The position numbers and the translations under genes were made by a program. Positions 15,561 to 27,745 of a stretch of 64,000 nucleotides of DNA are shown here, one piece after another (the stretch's first letter is position 1; the number at the start of each line of letters is the position of its first letter). A model generated the notes under the pieces. The model searched no databases and had not been told where the DNA came from. It was given only the letters and a program-made list of their open reading frames with translations. The stretch is from Xiphias gladius. Its lineage: Eukaryota > Chordata > Actinopteri > Istiophoriformes > Xiphiidae. The stretch is from the NCBI RefSeq assembly GCF_016859285.1, contig NC_053422.1, positions 19,560,001 through 19,624,000 of the forward strand, in the 5' to 3' direction.

Positions 15561-18500
15561 GATAAATATGTTACAGACCAATTTCCTAAACTCCTAAAAT
15601 AAAAAAAAAAAGCATAATGTTCCTTCACTAAAACAGATTTTCTAATTCAGATGTATCCAGGCACAACTGCGCATCTCACACTATCCATCTGTTCTACGAT
15701 AACAAGAGAGAGTGAATCCTGCATTAGTAATATGAAGGCTGAACTGAAGGAAATAATCTCTGGAGAAATTTAACAATTGCCTGTTCACTAAGCCCTGCCC
15801 CCATTAGATATTGTTGCTACGCCTGTCGATCCTTCTATTCTTGCATGGCACCTAATATAGTTTACAATCATAATGGTGGCAGGTTTTTCACTCAAAATCC
15901 TCGAGTGAAGCAACAGATCCATGATTTCAGACGGAAGTTGACGACTGAAATGACAACTGTCGACAGCAGATTTTTTTTCAGCTGTAGCTAGCTAGCTAAT
16001 TAAGTCAATGCCAGCTCCATAGCCCCATAAAAGGGGACTTAAATATGCACATGATGGCTACATAAAATTATGTTTTGTGTAGTGCAAAGTTCTTGTATTG
16101 AAGTGTAGAACAAGTTAGTCCTATGAGACTACGAAGAGTAAAAAAATGTAAGATGGCACTGTTGTTTTGTTGTAACATAACCCTGTTTGGCTGCTTAGCT
16201 TTCTTTTTCATATTTTCAAAAAGTATGTTTCTGTTTTAAGGTAACATGAGAAAAGGCTTTTATCCCCGGTAACGTTGGCTGGGGTTGCCGACAAGCTCCT
16301 TATGTACGGTTTGGCCCATTTGAAGGACCAAATCCTCTAGAAAAAGACAACTACTGTAGTTTCTTGCACTCTGTGACAAACAATATAAAGAGGAATATGG
16401 ATTTAACGTCATAGTTGGGACAGTCTGTATATTTTTGAGATGAACTACAGAACTACAGAAGTTTCACAATGTTTAATCAAAATCTGATGACTTCAGCGTC
16501 AAGACTTAAGCGTCATCCCTCCCAAACTAGTAGGGATGATACCATCTTTACACAGCAGGTGCAATTTTGACCAATTTTGGAAGCATGAGACATTTTGACA
16601 CACGTATCTTTTGTTTTGATACATTTACATTGGATGATGATTTTGTCACTGTGTTCAGGCGTTAATACATAAAGTGCAGTGCCTGTCATGATAACAGTAT
16701 ATTTAAAAACCAACATGTTTTGAGAGTATTACAGCGACGATTTGATTATTCCTCCAGAATTTTTCCAGATCATATATTTGCCTGATTCCATCAGCAATGT
16801 CTGATATATCACACGGGATAGACACACAGACTTCTAGTCACCAAGGAAGTCAGGAACTGGAAAAACCGCATCATACCAAAATATCTCCTCGCGTAACTTC
16901 ATTGGAATTTGTGAGGGAGCAGCAGAATGACATGGTATTTATTTCCCCTAATCTTTAATCGAGTTCAAGTTCTCTGTTTGGTTTCTGTTCACCTTGTTAG
17001 CAAGCAAAGCCTGAACAGTGTTTGCCAACTGCTGCTATCAGCAGAGCCATGTTGACCACAAAGCAGACGTTCAGAGTGAAGAATGTAAAGGGAGAGAGCG
17101 ATGTGAGGAAACAAACTCACATTCCTTACATTTCTCACTGGGTAATTATTAATGTGCCTTCACATGAGCAATAAAACACTGATAGGTGTGATGTGGAGGG
17201 CCCCTGCCTGCAACAGGCCCTCAAATGTTGTGGGTCATTTTTATGAAACAAAATGACAGTGTCTATTATCGGAAGCACCTTAGTTCCCATGAGAACCATC
17301 TTGGTAATATCAGACATTTAATGACTGATACCTCAGAGCGGGGGAGCCGTGAAGTGTTAAATTGAGCTGATAAAGACAAAAGCATGAGAGAGCTAGCTTC
17401 TTATTAAATTAATTACAGCGAAAGTAGGGGTGGGGGTAGGCAGAGACTCTATTTTCTCTTTTTTCTCTGTGGCTTCTTTGTTTCCTGGAGCGGTTCATGT
17501 AGGAGTCACTGTTCTGTGATTTCAGTGATAGACATTAAGTGGTTCCCACTTCGACCCACACCTGAACCTGTTCTACTTAACAGATGCAGTGAACGTGCAT
17601 GTTCGACCTCGCACTCAGCAAAAGCACAAACAGGGAAATCTGTGGACTGCAGTTGAAAATTAATTGGGATTCCAAAGGCAGACACAGATACGGTATAAGC
17701 CACAGTATGACTGCTTTAAATGTTAATGCTTTCCGGTCAAGGCCTAAAAATGCATAGATAAAAAGCTTTACTGATCGCATCCCATCAAACTTTTTCTTGG
17801 ATCTCGTCTGCACTGTAACACCAGAGGAAGAGCCGAGCAGCCTGCGTGTCAGGCAGTAAACACTGATGCTGACGCATGCTGATGCCGAGTCAGACGATCA
17901 GCACTTTTTCCCCCTTTGGAGTTTCTCTTTAAATAAAGTGAACGTTTGTAGTTTGTCCATGCTGAGAAGAAGCACGGTGGGAACTACTGCAAATCGCCTT
18001 GTTCAGCCAACTCAGGTCACAACTTTGCTGTACAGAGTTTACAGTAACAACAAAGCAACAAGAAACAACAGTGGAACATCAACAAGGGGAGAATTTCATC
18101 GTGTGCGTTTGTGACATTTTGCCTCCGGCTATGCAGAGAAATTGGAGACTGCAAATTCTCAAAAGACAATTGGTGGACAGTGGAAGAACAAAGTCACTTC
18201 AATGAAATCCTGTTACTCAGCTTGGGTACAACAGAAGACCATGAATAGTCCTCAGGGGGAATTCCAGGGACACAAATAAACCATCAGACCAGCAATCCGA
18301 AAAAAAAATCCCACAGAAAAACAACACATGTAATGCAAAGAGGGTTTATTAAAGAAAGCAAGATGCACCACTCAGTGGGGCAGATAATCCTATATATATT
18401 GTTACTTAAGCACATGTGGCTTGATTTTGGGACATTCAATAAGTAACAGTTAATTAGCATATTTGTTCAGTGCTGGAAGTGAATGGGGAGGCTGCGGCTG

Positions 18501-20849
18501 CTGCTCAGTGTGACGTCATTTGCCCAGGAGAAAAGGTTTTGTTAAGAAGGTAGCTAATTCCAATTCAGCTCCGATGCAAACAAGCATGCTTTGTGTGCTG
18601 AGTAATTAACAATCAGGCTGCTTTCCTCTTCTCTCTGCATCCTAAGCTGTTCTTTGACAGCTTTTCCTTAAATCACAGCATGACTTCTGACCACGTTGAG
18701 CCTGCCGGCATGTAAACAAGTCAAACTTCCCCGGCAGAGGTCTCAGGAATGTATAAAATATACACAGAGGTTAGTAAAGTTCTTCCTCTGATCAGAAGCC
18801 CGGTATCACACAGTAGACTGGAGTTTAGGCACTTCAAGTATCATAGGACTGAGTTTTCTATGCAAATAAAAACCCAAATTATCTGACAACATGAGGTCAA
18901 CAGTGATACAAAGATTAACTTTTCACAGAATCTAAAGATATGTTTAAATATGATTTCAGGTAGGAAAAAAAACCACTTGTTTACCTGTCTGTTTGCCCAC
19001 CTGAAAAATTCACTTCTCCGGTCCCGATCCCATGCTCACTCTATTTCTCTCTCTTTCTTTCTCATGCTCGCGCTACTGATTATCACGCCACATGACTTCC
19101 TGTTTCCCAGTCTGTGATGGCAGTAGGGAGGTGTGTGGATGGGAGGGAGCTGCCTGATCCTAGCCACTGACCTGATGGCCACAACAGGACGACTTTGCAC
19201 TGATCTAAATAGAGGACTAAGCTGATCTTAAGCTGCGTGTGAGTACAGTTTCAATCGAGACAGCAGCATCACTGGAGATGTGCCTGTTTTCTTGTTTATG
19301 AAGGAAGCTGGGGGAGATCCCTAAGTTGTCCTCTATAGTCAGCCTCGACTGGCCACCAGGAGAGCCTGGTACTCTCCTGTTCACTCTACACCCTCTTCTT
19401 TTTCCTCGTCATCCCCTCCCCACCTGTTCATCTTTTTGTGCACTTTGAGACCTATCAGGGACCAGTGTGGTTGGACTTGTTCTCCCGGTTCCAGACACAA
19501 AAGCCCCGCATGTGAACCAGCTTTGAGGCTGTCAATCGAGACCCTGCATTGACACATGAGAGCCAGCTTCACGGGACAAATACCAACAGCGCAATGTTTC
19601 TTGTTTGCTCACGGATAATAAGACAATAATGAGGGATCAGACTGGGGTTAAAAGACAGACAGCAGGAACAAGGAGAGAGAAGGATGAGGATGGAAAAAAT
19701 AAAGACAGCGCAGATGATGGCAAAGTGGAAAATGAGAGCATGTGGGGGTCATCTCAGCGTGGACCGTCTGGACAATAGTCTGAGTGTAAGTCTCCCTTCC
19801 TGAGGCTGGGTAACTGGACAGGCTCTGCATCGTATCAAGTTACATAATTCAAACTGGAGAAACTCGCATCTGAGGAGGAAGACAAGAGAGGACATTGTTC
19901 TCTGCTCCTTAACCAGCAGAGAGCGACTCCTTTCTTTTGACTTCACCATGTGATGCGGGCTCGCAGAGCTGATGGGAGGGAAGGAGGTATCTGGACTTCT
20001 TAAAGCTGGCACCAATAGGTGGGCACACAAGAATCCCAGCTAATAAAGCACCTTGCCAACTAGGAGATGCACTATGTAGAGATTGGCAAGCTATGAAAGA
20101 CATTCCAGAGAAAGAATGTGATGTTTTATGGTGCCCTTTGGCCTGCCGAGCCCAATCTGAAGAAATCAGCTGAAAAATGAAAAGAGGGGATAACCCCATC
20201 AAAGCTAGGCAGCCCAGTCTAAAACTTGAGCAGGTGCTGCTGTACCCCTGTCATTACTTCTGGGCCCCACAGGCATATCCAGTCTTGGATTCCACAGATT
20301 CTCAGTTGTAAGTTTCCCAGCTGGTTGAGAGAGCAGCTCCAACAAGAAAGCTCTGGTAACCTGGAAATTGGTGATGGTGGTGCATTTGTGTGTGACTGGA
20401 TGGAAGAATGACTGCAAGAGGGAGGAAGGAGAGGATAAAAAGAGTGGAGGGATTCTGGAGATCCAGAGATGGAGATATGAGGCAGGAACAACAGAGACGG
20501 ACAAGTTGGAGCCTGCTTACACATACTGTACCTGCCTAGACGACAACCTGGGCTAGACTTATTTCCTCTGCCTAAGCTCTTCTGGACAATAACATTACGG
20601 GAAGCAGCTATGGGAGGCATGCTGGCTGTCTGGTTCTTGAGAAATAACATTATCCTGGGTCAGACACCCACCTGAGCTCGGCGCATCTGTCCATTTTGAA
20701 TGAGTTCTTTTAGAAAAACATGACATGACATTTTGAAATTCTGTCAGTAAGGATTTAGAGGTAGCTGGCAGGACCATCGTAGAGACAGATTTCACTTAAC
20801 AGAAACAAAATAGGAATTAGAGAATAGTTCCGTTCATAAAGGAAAAGTG

Positions 20850-21230
20850 CTTTGACATTTTGGAAAATATGATTTTTCTTGCCGAGTTAGATTTAAACCT
20901 TGATGCCACTCTCGTGTCTGTGTGGTAAATATGAAGCCCGGACCAGCATAGCGTTAGCCCAGCTTAGCGCAAAGAGAGGAAACAGAGGGAAACACCTAGC
21001 CTATCAAAATCCACCTACCAGCACCTCTAAAACTCATGAATTAATATGTTACATTTAATCGTTTAATTCATACGAAAACCAAAGCATAAAACAATAGTTT
21101 TTGTCTGGGCGAATTTTGTTCCATTTGGATAGAGCAAGGCTAGCTGTTTCCCCCTGTTACCAGTCTTTGTGCTAAGCTAAGCTAACCCACTGCTGGCTCT
21201 AACTTCATATTTATTTATCTCAAAACCACT
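20850..21230. mobile_element. Teleost dispersed element with inverted halves
   Basis: The left part has GACATTTTGGAAAATA, GCCGAGTTAGATT, GTGGTAAATATGAAGCC, GTTAGCCCAGCTTAGCGCAA and GGAAACAG. The right part carries near-inverted counterparts: CTGTTTCCCCCTGTTACC, TGTGCTAAGCTAAGCTAACC and ACTTCATA. The middle has CCACCTACCAGCACCTCTAA. I know this order from many percomorph fish sequences. A second, shorter copy lies at 52915-53200. The structure suggests a non-autonomous DNA element rather than a gene. Confidence 0.6.
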
Positions 21231-24200
21231 GCTTATAAAAAAAAAAGGTTTATTTAAAATTACAGTGCCCGTGAGTCTTATCCATTGTTCTGCTTTACTA
21301 CCTGTTTGACCAAAGTGAGACATGAGCAGGTCACAGTAAATGACTTTAACCTTTAAAACCACCGTATTGATTTTATGTACAGGAACAGGATGTGACAGCA
21401 AACTGAGATGCTGTCGGAGAGAACAGAACTGCGGCTGCCTCGACGACTGCTACTTGTAAACGCAGATATAAATAAACAACAATGCCCACTCACAAAGGAG
21501 GGCTTCGACTTGTGGCCTTTTGTTCTGCAATGCTACAACTCTTCAGACTAAATAAAAGAGACAAGGGCCGAATAGTTTGCACACACACAATTCATCCCAA
21601 CAGACATGCACACACACACACACAACACACAGGGTAACTATTGCTGCTGATATCTATAGAAGGAAGGTGATTGCGGGAGCTCCTCACGGGGAGATAAGCC
21701 CGATCAATAAAAAAAACACGAGGGAACAATAAGGCTGAGCTGAGGTGAACACACTACGGCTGACTGAAAGGGAAAAAAGGCTTCATTCGTTAGCAGGACA
21801 ATAGTCCCAGGGTGAAATTCTGCCAGAGTTAGTGGCAGAGATTGGCTATTTCTGTCTGACCTCTGAGTTGGTGACATTTAGAGACAAAGGCCCCCAAACG
21901 GGGTCTGCCCAGCCTCCTACACTCTCAGACCTTTCCCCTCTGAAGGTCAGGGGTTCCCACCTGTCTGATGAGGATAAAACTATTGTTCAGCAGTCAGGCG
22001 GGAGGTCCACCAACCATGATATCAGTAAAAACCCAGGAAATACTGGGCACAGGTGACTTCACTATGATTGAATATTAAATATCTAGCAGATCTGGTTCAT
22101 CTGGCAGCAGACCACCTTTTGATTGAGAGAAAGAAGCGTGTGGCCCAAAGCTAGCTCCTCGTTAAGCCAAATCCACCCAAGCATACAAACGCTTAAACTG
22201 TTATATATTATCAATTACCGGACTTAATTTATTTATTCCAAAAAATGTTTTCTGGAAGATAATATTGGCTACGTTTAAGCTGCATCTAAAAATTAAAATC
22301 AAAGGTATTGCCTAATGGCTACACAATCATAATGGGCATTTAATTAATGTGGCTGACTGCAGATGTGATGTTTGTTGCAAGTTCACAACAATGGAAGGAG
22401 TAAAAGGAAAGAGCTCTGACCTCCTAGGATTAGACATGATGACATTCCAACAAAATGCAATCCAAGTTTAGGTACCCGCACACTGCCATATATCGTCAGT
22501 CTATAATGTTGAATGAATTCCAGTTGTCATTTTCTTATTTCAGTACTTGACCTGGACCTGGTTTTCCTTCCTTAACCTGCCTAAATTGCTTTCTGCTTGA
22601 GTCGGTTTTTCCAACATACATTAACCCAGGATACCTTTTGAACGCCAACAGAACCTGTCCACATTTACATTTGACTCGTCTGCATTAAAAAAAAAAACAC
22701 CATGAAATAACCTAATAGATTGATTATATTGATGAGAACAATGAGCCTGAACCAAAACAGTAAAGTTGTGGGCCAGAAAAAAACAAAACAATGAGCTGAA
22801 GGATGCTAAAACACTCCATTGGAAAAGAATTCTCTGTAGGTTCGTTCCTACAAGCAGATGCTTTGACAATATACAAAGTAGTTTGATCCATTGTTAATAT
22901 AAAATATTGACTAGATACCTAAGATAAATTAGGCAAACCTCAAGCAGTTTTAAGAATTATATATCACTCACCCAGGTCTCCAAGCTACTAAATTTTGTTT
23001 GTGTTTATTATCTCAACATACTTTCAAAGATCAATCTTAAGCTATAACAAAACACCTGTCACTTGGAGATAATGATTAACTTGGGTGTGTTCTCTGTCTT
23101 GGCACTTGGAAAATAACTTAGTCCAAGCTTGTAAGTCCTGCAACCAAGCTGACTCTGTAAAATGAATCGCTGTTTTACTGAGGGTAATTCAGTCTGAGCT
23201 GCTGCCAAACTTACACAAGACCATGAAGATAACCACATGTTTGTGCGAATTGTTTATTCATTGGGGGTTGAACAACTGATCATCTGGTGCAGAATTAGAC
23301 AGGAAATGTGTGTTCTGCCAGTTACTGACATAGACAAACACTTTTTTTTGATTCTACTCACAGTAAAGGCATGCAAACTATTACCATTTACTGTCATAGC
23401 TTTGAGCTGTGAAAACTAAACAGCCTTATATCCGACGGTGGCAGAATCAAGGCAGACAGCCCTGCACTCTTGGCCAGGTCCCACAGTGATTTTCCTAACC
23501 CGGCCGGACTTTAATCGCAGCGACAGACGGTCCAGAGAGCGGATCAGGCCAGCCACAGGCTGAGGGATGACTGAGGAGTGAAAGCATGAAGTGTTAGAGC
23601 AAGACACTTTCTCCTCAGAGTGATCGGGCATGGCCTTGTCTTTAAAGAGTCTATGGGAGGAGTGCGGACAGGAGAGAGAGAGAATAGGGTAATAGGATAA
23701 GCTCAAGATTAGGAGCAAACAGTGAGAAAATGGGGAGAAACGGGAGGAAAATCTGAGGAGAGGGAGAAGAGTTGAAGAGGGGAGACAGATTAAACCCACT
23801 GAGTGGAAGAATGGCTGATTAGTGTTTGATTAGCTGGCTGGCCTGAGGGGAAATCTCGGTCAACCAACACAGTGCCATTACGACCGCGCTCTCCCCGCTA
23901 CACCATCTGCTAGACTGCGGTGCGCATGACTGACCTGCCATCCATTTACATGCTGCAAAACAAGAAAAAGACCAACAGCATACCATGCTGTAGTCGAAAG
24001 TGGATGTTGGGATTTATTGGACTCTGACAGGGCAAAACATGTATACTTTTTGTGAGTATTCATATAAAAACAAACTGTGGGAGTACGGAGGTATAAATAT
24101 CATTCAAACACACTGTGCTTCATGAGGAGGAGCTTGTATCCTCTAATCTTTCAATTAGGAAACACAGCAAGCAAATGGTCAGCAGAATTAGTGTTTCATC

Positions 24201-24239
24201 AGCTGCCCGTGCTTTGAGGAGGGGCATGTATGCATGCAT

Positions 24240-24243
<4 letters not shown>

Positions 24244-24302
<59 letters not shown>

Positions 24303-24304
24303 CA
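24244..24304. repeat. CA microsatellite
   Basis: A nearly pure (CA)n tract of about 60 bases with one GC interruption close to the right end. Confidence 0.95.
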
Positions 24305-24589
24305 CGAGGGAGTGTCAGTCCCCTGGGAGCTCAAACAGCTGAGGGGAAGACATCACATCAGCTGTCCGGCTGATTCTGCTTAGGGAAGAGCAGCAGAGAG
24401 ACAGACTGTGCTAATAGGCTGTCGTCAAAAATGTCTCCAAAAGCTTTTAGCTAGCAGACGGACTTATTGACAAAAGCAAACATCATGCCACTTTTGACAG
24501 AATTCCTCAAAATTGATATGTAACAATATTTGAGGGGGGACTATCTGTTTTGAAGAGGTGAATCACACAATAGGCCTGAAACTAACAGA

Positions 24590-24845
24590 TGACATAATTG
24601 AAAATATTAAATAGTAAATTATTAATCATCAATCTATAAAATATTAAAAATGATAACATGTGGTCATCACAAGGAATCAAAGCGATGTTTTCAAATAGCT
24701 CATTTAGAGTGATGTCGAAAAACCAAATGGTGTTCAATTCACAATGTCACAGACAAAAGCAACTTTACATATAAGAAGCTGTAGATACTATATTTAAAAT
24801 ACTATATTTACTAAATTATTAACTAATCAATTATCCAAATTAGGA
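24590..24845. mobile_element. AT-rich dispersed teleost element, near full copy
   Basis: The order of blocks is ATAAAATATTAAAAATGATAA, CACAATGTCACAGACAAAAGCA, TACATATAAGAAGCTG, then TATTAACTAATCAATTATCC at the end (longer blocks abbreviated here to their cores). This matches the internal and right parts of the element whose left part is at 8236-8345. It is AT-rich and without coding potential. Confidence 0.45.
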
Positions 24846-25009
24846 ATTTTTTGGGGTCGATCCACTTCTCCCATAATAACCAAAGTGAATAGTGGATAAA
24901 TAAGATGCTTTTTGGAAAATGATCGTGGTAATAAAACAATACAATTAGATGCCAAAACTCTTCAATTACAGAAGCTACACCAGGTGTGTCACTTTACTTT
25001 AATGCAGCC

Positions 25010-25200
25010 TTAAAGGGTCAATTCACCCTAATCACAGAAACAACCACATTTTCTGATATAACACTAGTGGTATCTAGCCATGCCTGTAGTTTGTATTAAC
25101 GAATCACATGTCAATTTTTTTAGGCGCAAAACTAAACTCCACTCATTTCCATCTTACTGGGCTGGGGGCAGAAATTCCAGGCACCAGTAACTGAAAACTT
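25010..25200. repeat. Possible dispersed teleost repeat fragment
   Basis: It contains AAAGGGTCAATTCACCCTAA, GTGGTATCTAGCCATGCC and TTTCCATCTTACTGGG, which I associate with a repeated sequence in fish. The ends are unclear and there is no coding potential. Confidence 0.4.
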
Positions 25201-26419
25201 CTGCACAAAAAAAAAAAACCAAAGCTACCCGAATGGGTTGATACTGCTGAGGCAAATGAGAAGATCTGATTTTGGATGTTGGAGTTTTTATTGCAGAATC
25301 TGACCTCCCGGCGCCAACCCTTAGTCACCTCTGTGTCATAAAAAAGTAGGCTGGATTGGATGGAGAAATGCATTTTTGTGTGGTGACTTTCACGCTAAAC
25401 AATACTTAAGCTGTCTAAGTGATTGCCATGCAGGGATCTGTCACACACACTCACACCAGCAGAGACAGCAGTATATCACCCCACTGTCATCGCCTTTGAG
25501 TTCTCCTATAATCCTTTCCTAAATTATTGGAATGGTTACCACGCAGTCTCCAACAACACCTAACACATCTATTGTCTCCCTGTTGTTTCCTTCACTTGCG
25601 TCAGCACGCACCCGTAACCAGCACACTCAAAGGGCTCTTCCTGCAACGCTCCATGAGTCCTCAGGTCAGAGGTCACCCGTGGCCTCTGGTCTCCACGACG
25701 ACAGCCAGGCAGTCCCCAAGACTGAGCTGGAGCCCAGCCCCCCCCACCTTCAAACGTCACCCTCAACCCACACGCAAACACACTCTCATACACAGATACA
25801 GCTTTTGTCCCCGAACCTCCTGTGCATCAAAGGCGACCCTAGAGTCTGAGCTTCAAACCCAAAGTTTTCAATACACTGCTGTGGAAGTGCAGCAGACCAC
25901 CATAGCTGCAACGTTGGGGGGGTTAAATGGCAAAAAAAACCAAAAACAAACTCATTGTTCATCCATCCGTCTTCTTCTCTCTCCCACACACAGACACCAC
26001 AGACTGAAAACCCCGTTCAAATGCCAGGCCAGCAGTGAAACAAATGGTCAGGATTAACCCTGATCTGGGCACATAAACTCTGCGGTCCAGTTGAGAGCAA
26101 CCCCGTGTCACTTACAGGCTTTAATCTGCACGGTCGAGCTCATCCTCAAGTTTATTTCACTCAGCTGCAGTCTGCGGAAAGTTTTGCACATGCCATCAGC
26201 ATGGACCACTACCCACCGGGCACCGATACTGACACAGAGTCCGGCTGCAGCGCTGCATGTGCCCGGGGGAGCGGATCACGAAAAGATGATTGAAAAAAAA
26301 AACCAAAAAACTGGCACCCACCATATTCGGCATGCAGGACATCTCCTGGTCAACAGTCTTGTCTCTCGCTGGTTATATAATGAAACAAACGGTGTTTACG
26401 TGGCTCCGCAGGATCTTTT

Positions 26420-26660
26420 CCCGGACCTGGTGCGGAGCAGCAGACAGACATCGGCCCGCTGGCGGCGTGGAGCGAGAGGGAGCGCGGACTGCGACTCTCT
26501 CTCTCTCTCTCTCTCTCTCTTTTCCCTCTCGGAGGTTTGAACGGCGCAGAGAGCGGGGCGAGAAGAAGCACGCGGGGCAGGGGAACGCGTGCCTGTCCCC
26601 CGGTTGCTGGGCTGACACACTTAAATTTGTGAAACGAGACGGCGCCATCTAGCGACCGGG
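26420..26660 (-). promoter_or_regulatory. CpG-rich stretch, candidate n4bp3 promoter and first exon
   Basis: CpG dinucleotides are dense here compared with the surrounding 20 kb, and a (CT)n tract lies at about 26498-26520. The next gene to the left in the right orientation is n4bp3, which needs an upstream non-coding exon. Pdgfrl to the right ends at 27746 and reads toward this block. A CAC|GTAAAC word on the minus strand near 26395 could serve as a donor. The link to n4bp3 is inferred; no transcript data are available. Confidence 0.45.
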
Positions 26661-27567
26661 CAATCCGGTGCAATACAGAAACGAAGAAACACCCACCACA
26701 TACTTAATACCAGCCCTGAATTACCGACAGGGATAAAGTGGGCCCAAGGCCCCGGGCCCCTGTACAGGCAGTTCATTTTTGGAAATGGGATTAATTGCAA
26801 ATTTGCAGCAGTAATGTATTATATCAACTCAAGCAGGTCCAGTTTCACTAGCAACTGGAGTTACCTCTCTTATAGAGGGACCCTGTGTTGAAACATTGTT
26901 TTTAAAAACCACAAAGGGTGCTCACATGGCATCTACTTCCTAAACACAATTTTAACACTAACTAACTGAGACGCAAAGACCCAGGGTCAGGTGGTGTTCT
27001 TTGGTCAGGTGGTGCAGGTCAAGGGGTCAGTTAGGGCCCAGCATCACATATTATCTCTGGGGTCTCCTGACAGGTCAGTATGACCATACTCAGCACTTCT
27101 CCTTTCCTTACAGAAAACGATAGTATCATCATTCTCTCAAAATTTCTCTGATCATATAATTTGAGTTATGTGACAAATATGAAATGATGACGTTTATGAA
27201 ACATAATCATTATGATTACAATTTAGCATCTCGTAATTAGAGTTCAATATAACTTGACAAATGTATAATATGACTACGTGATGATATTTCAGATGCTGTG
27301 ACTTGTGTATAGGAATAAAATCTGACTTGAGGAAAAATGAACCATGTACCTTATCATCATTGTCATTATCATAACAGTTTTTTAAAATTTTATTTCTATT
27401 TGTTATGCCTTCATCTTTGGCAGGATCATGCACAATAAGAAATAACTAGAAAAAGACAGTCGACAGTGTGTGTATATATAAAATTTAATATACTGTACAA
27501 GCTTGATGTACAACATACATTTATCTAAACAACAAAATCTCTGTCATGATTGTAACGATGCAGTGGG

Positions 27568-27573
27568 TTTTAT
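27568..27573 (-). terminator. pdgfrl: Polyadenylation signal of pdgfrl
   Basis: AATAAA on the minus strand (plus strand tttatt), about 175 bases downstream of the pdgfrl stop codon. Cleavage would be expected near 27550. A short 3' UTR containing a GA/CT tract (27690-27712) results. Confidence 0.5.
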
Positions 27574-27689
27574 TATTTCAGAGGAAAAAGTTCATCTTTT
27601 GTTGTGATTACAGTAGGTTTTCAAAGGTGATAAAATACTTTCTAATACTGTGGCAGAGGAAAACGCTGCGCCTGATCTCCACCCTCCTT

Positions 27690-27713
27690 CTCTCTCTCTC
27701 TCTCTCTCTCTCC
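27690..27713. repeat. CT microsatellite
   Basis: A (CT)n tract of about 24 bases in the presumed pdgfrl 3' UTR. Confidence 0.85.
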
Positions 27714-27745
27714 CTCTTTTAGTCCTGTCATATAGCTGTTGTGGG

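Larger units (their letters stand above)
8103..26400 (-). other. Probable large first intron of n4bp3, no protein-coding exon seen
   Basis: This 18 kb stretch holds no reading frame with splice sites and family similarity. It contains microsatellites and several dispersed teleost elements, listed separately, plus unique AT-balanced DNA that may include enhancers. It is called an intron because n4bp3 needs an upstream non-coding exon and the nearest CpG-rich promoter-like DNA is at 26.4-26.66 kb. Another unseen first exon nearer 8 kb is possible. Confidence 0.5.

Noticed and set aside
20219-20650. Minus-strand open frame of 143 codons
   Set aside because: It overlaps several other chance frames of similar length, has no family features, and lies in the repeat-rich intron.
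25527-26057. Plus-strand open frame of 176 codons
   Set aside because: Composition is Thr/Pro/His-rich and follows simple CACA-type DNA. There are no splice sites that extend it and no recognisable family; a chance frame.
26290-26673. Several overlapping frames in the CpG-rich block
   Set aside because: High GC removes stop codons by chance. The block is better explained as promoter and non-coding exon DNA.
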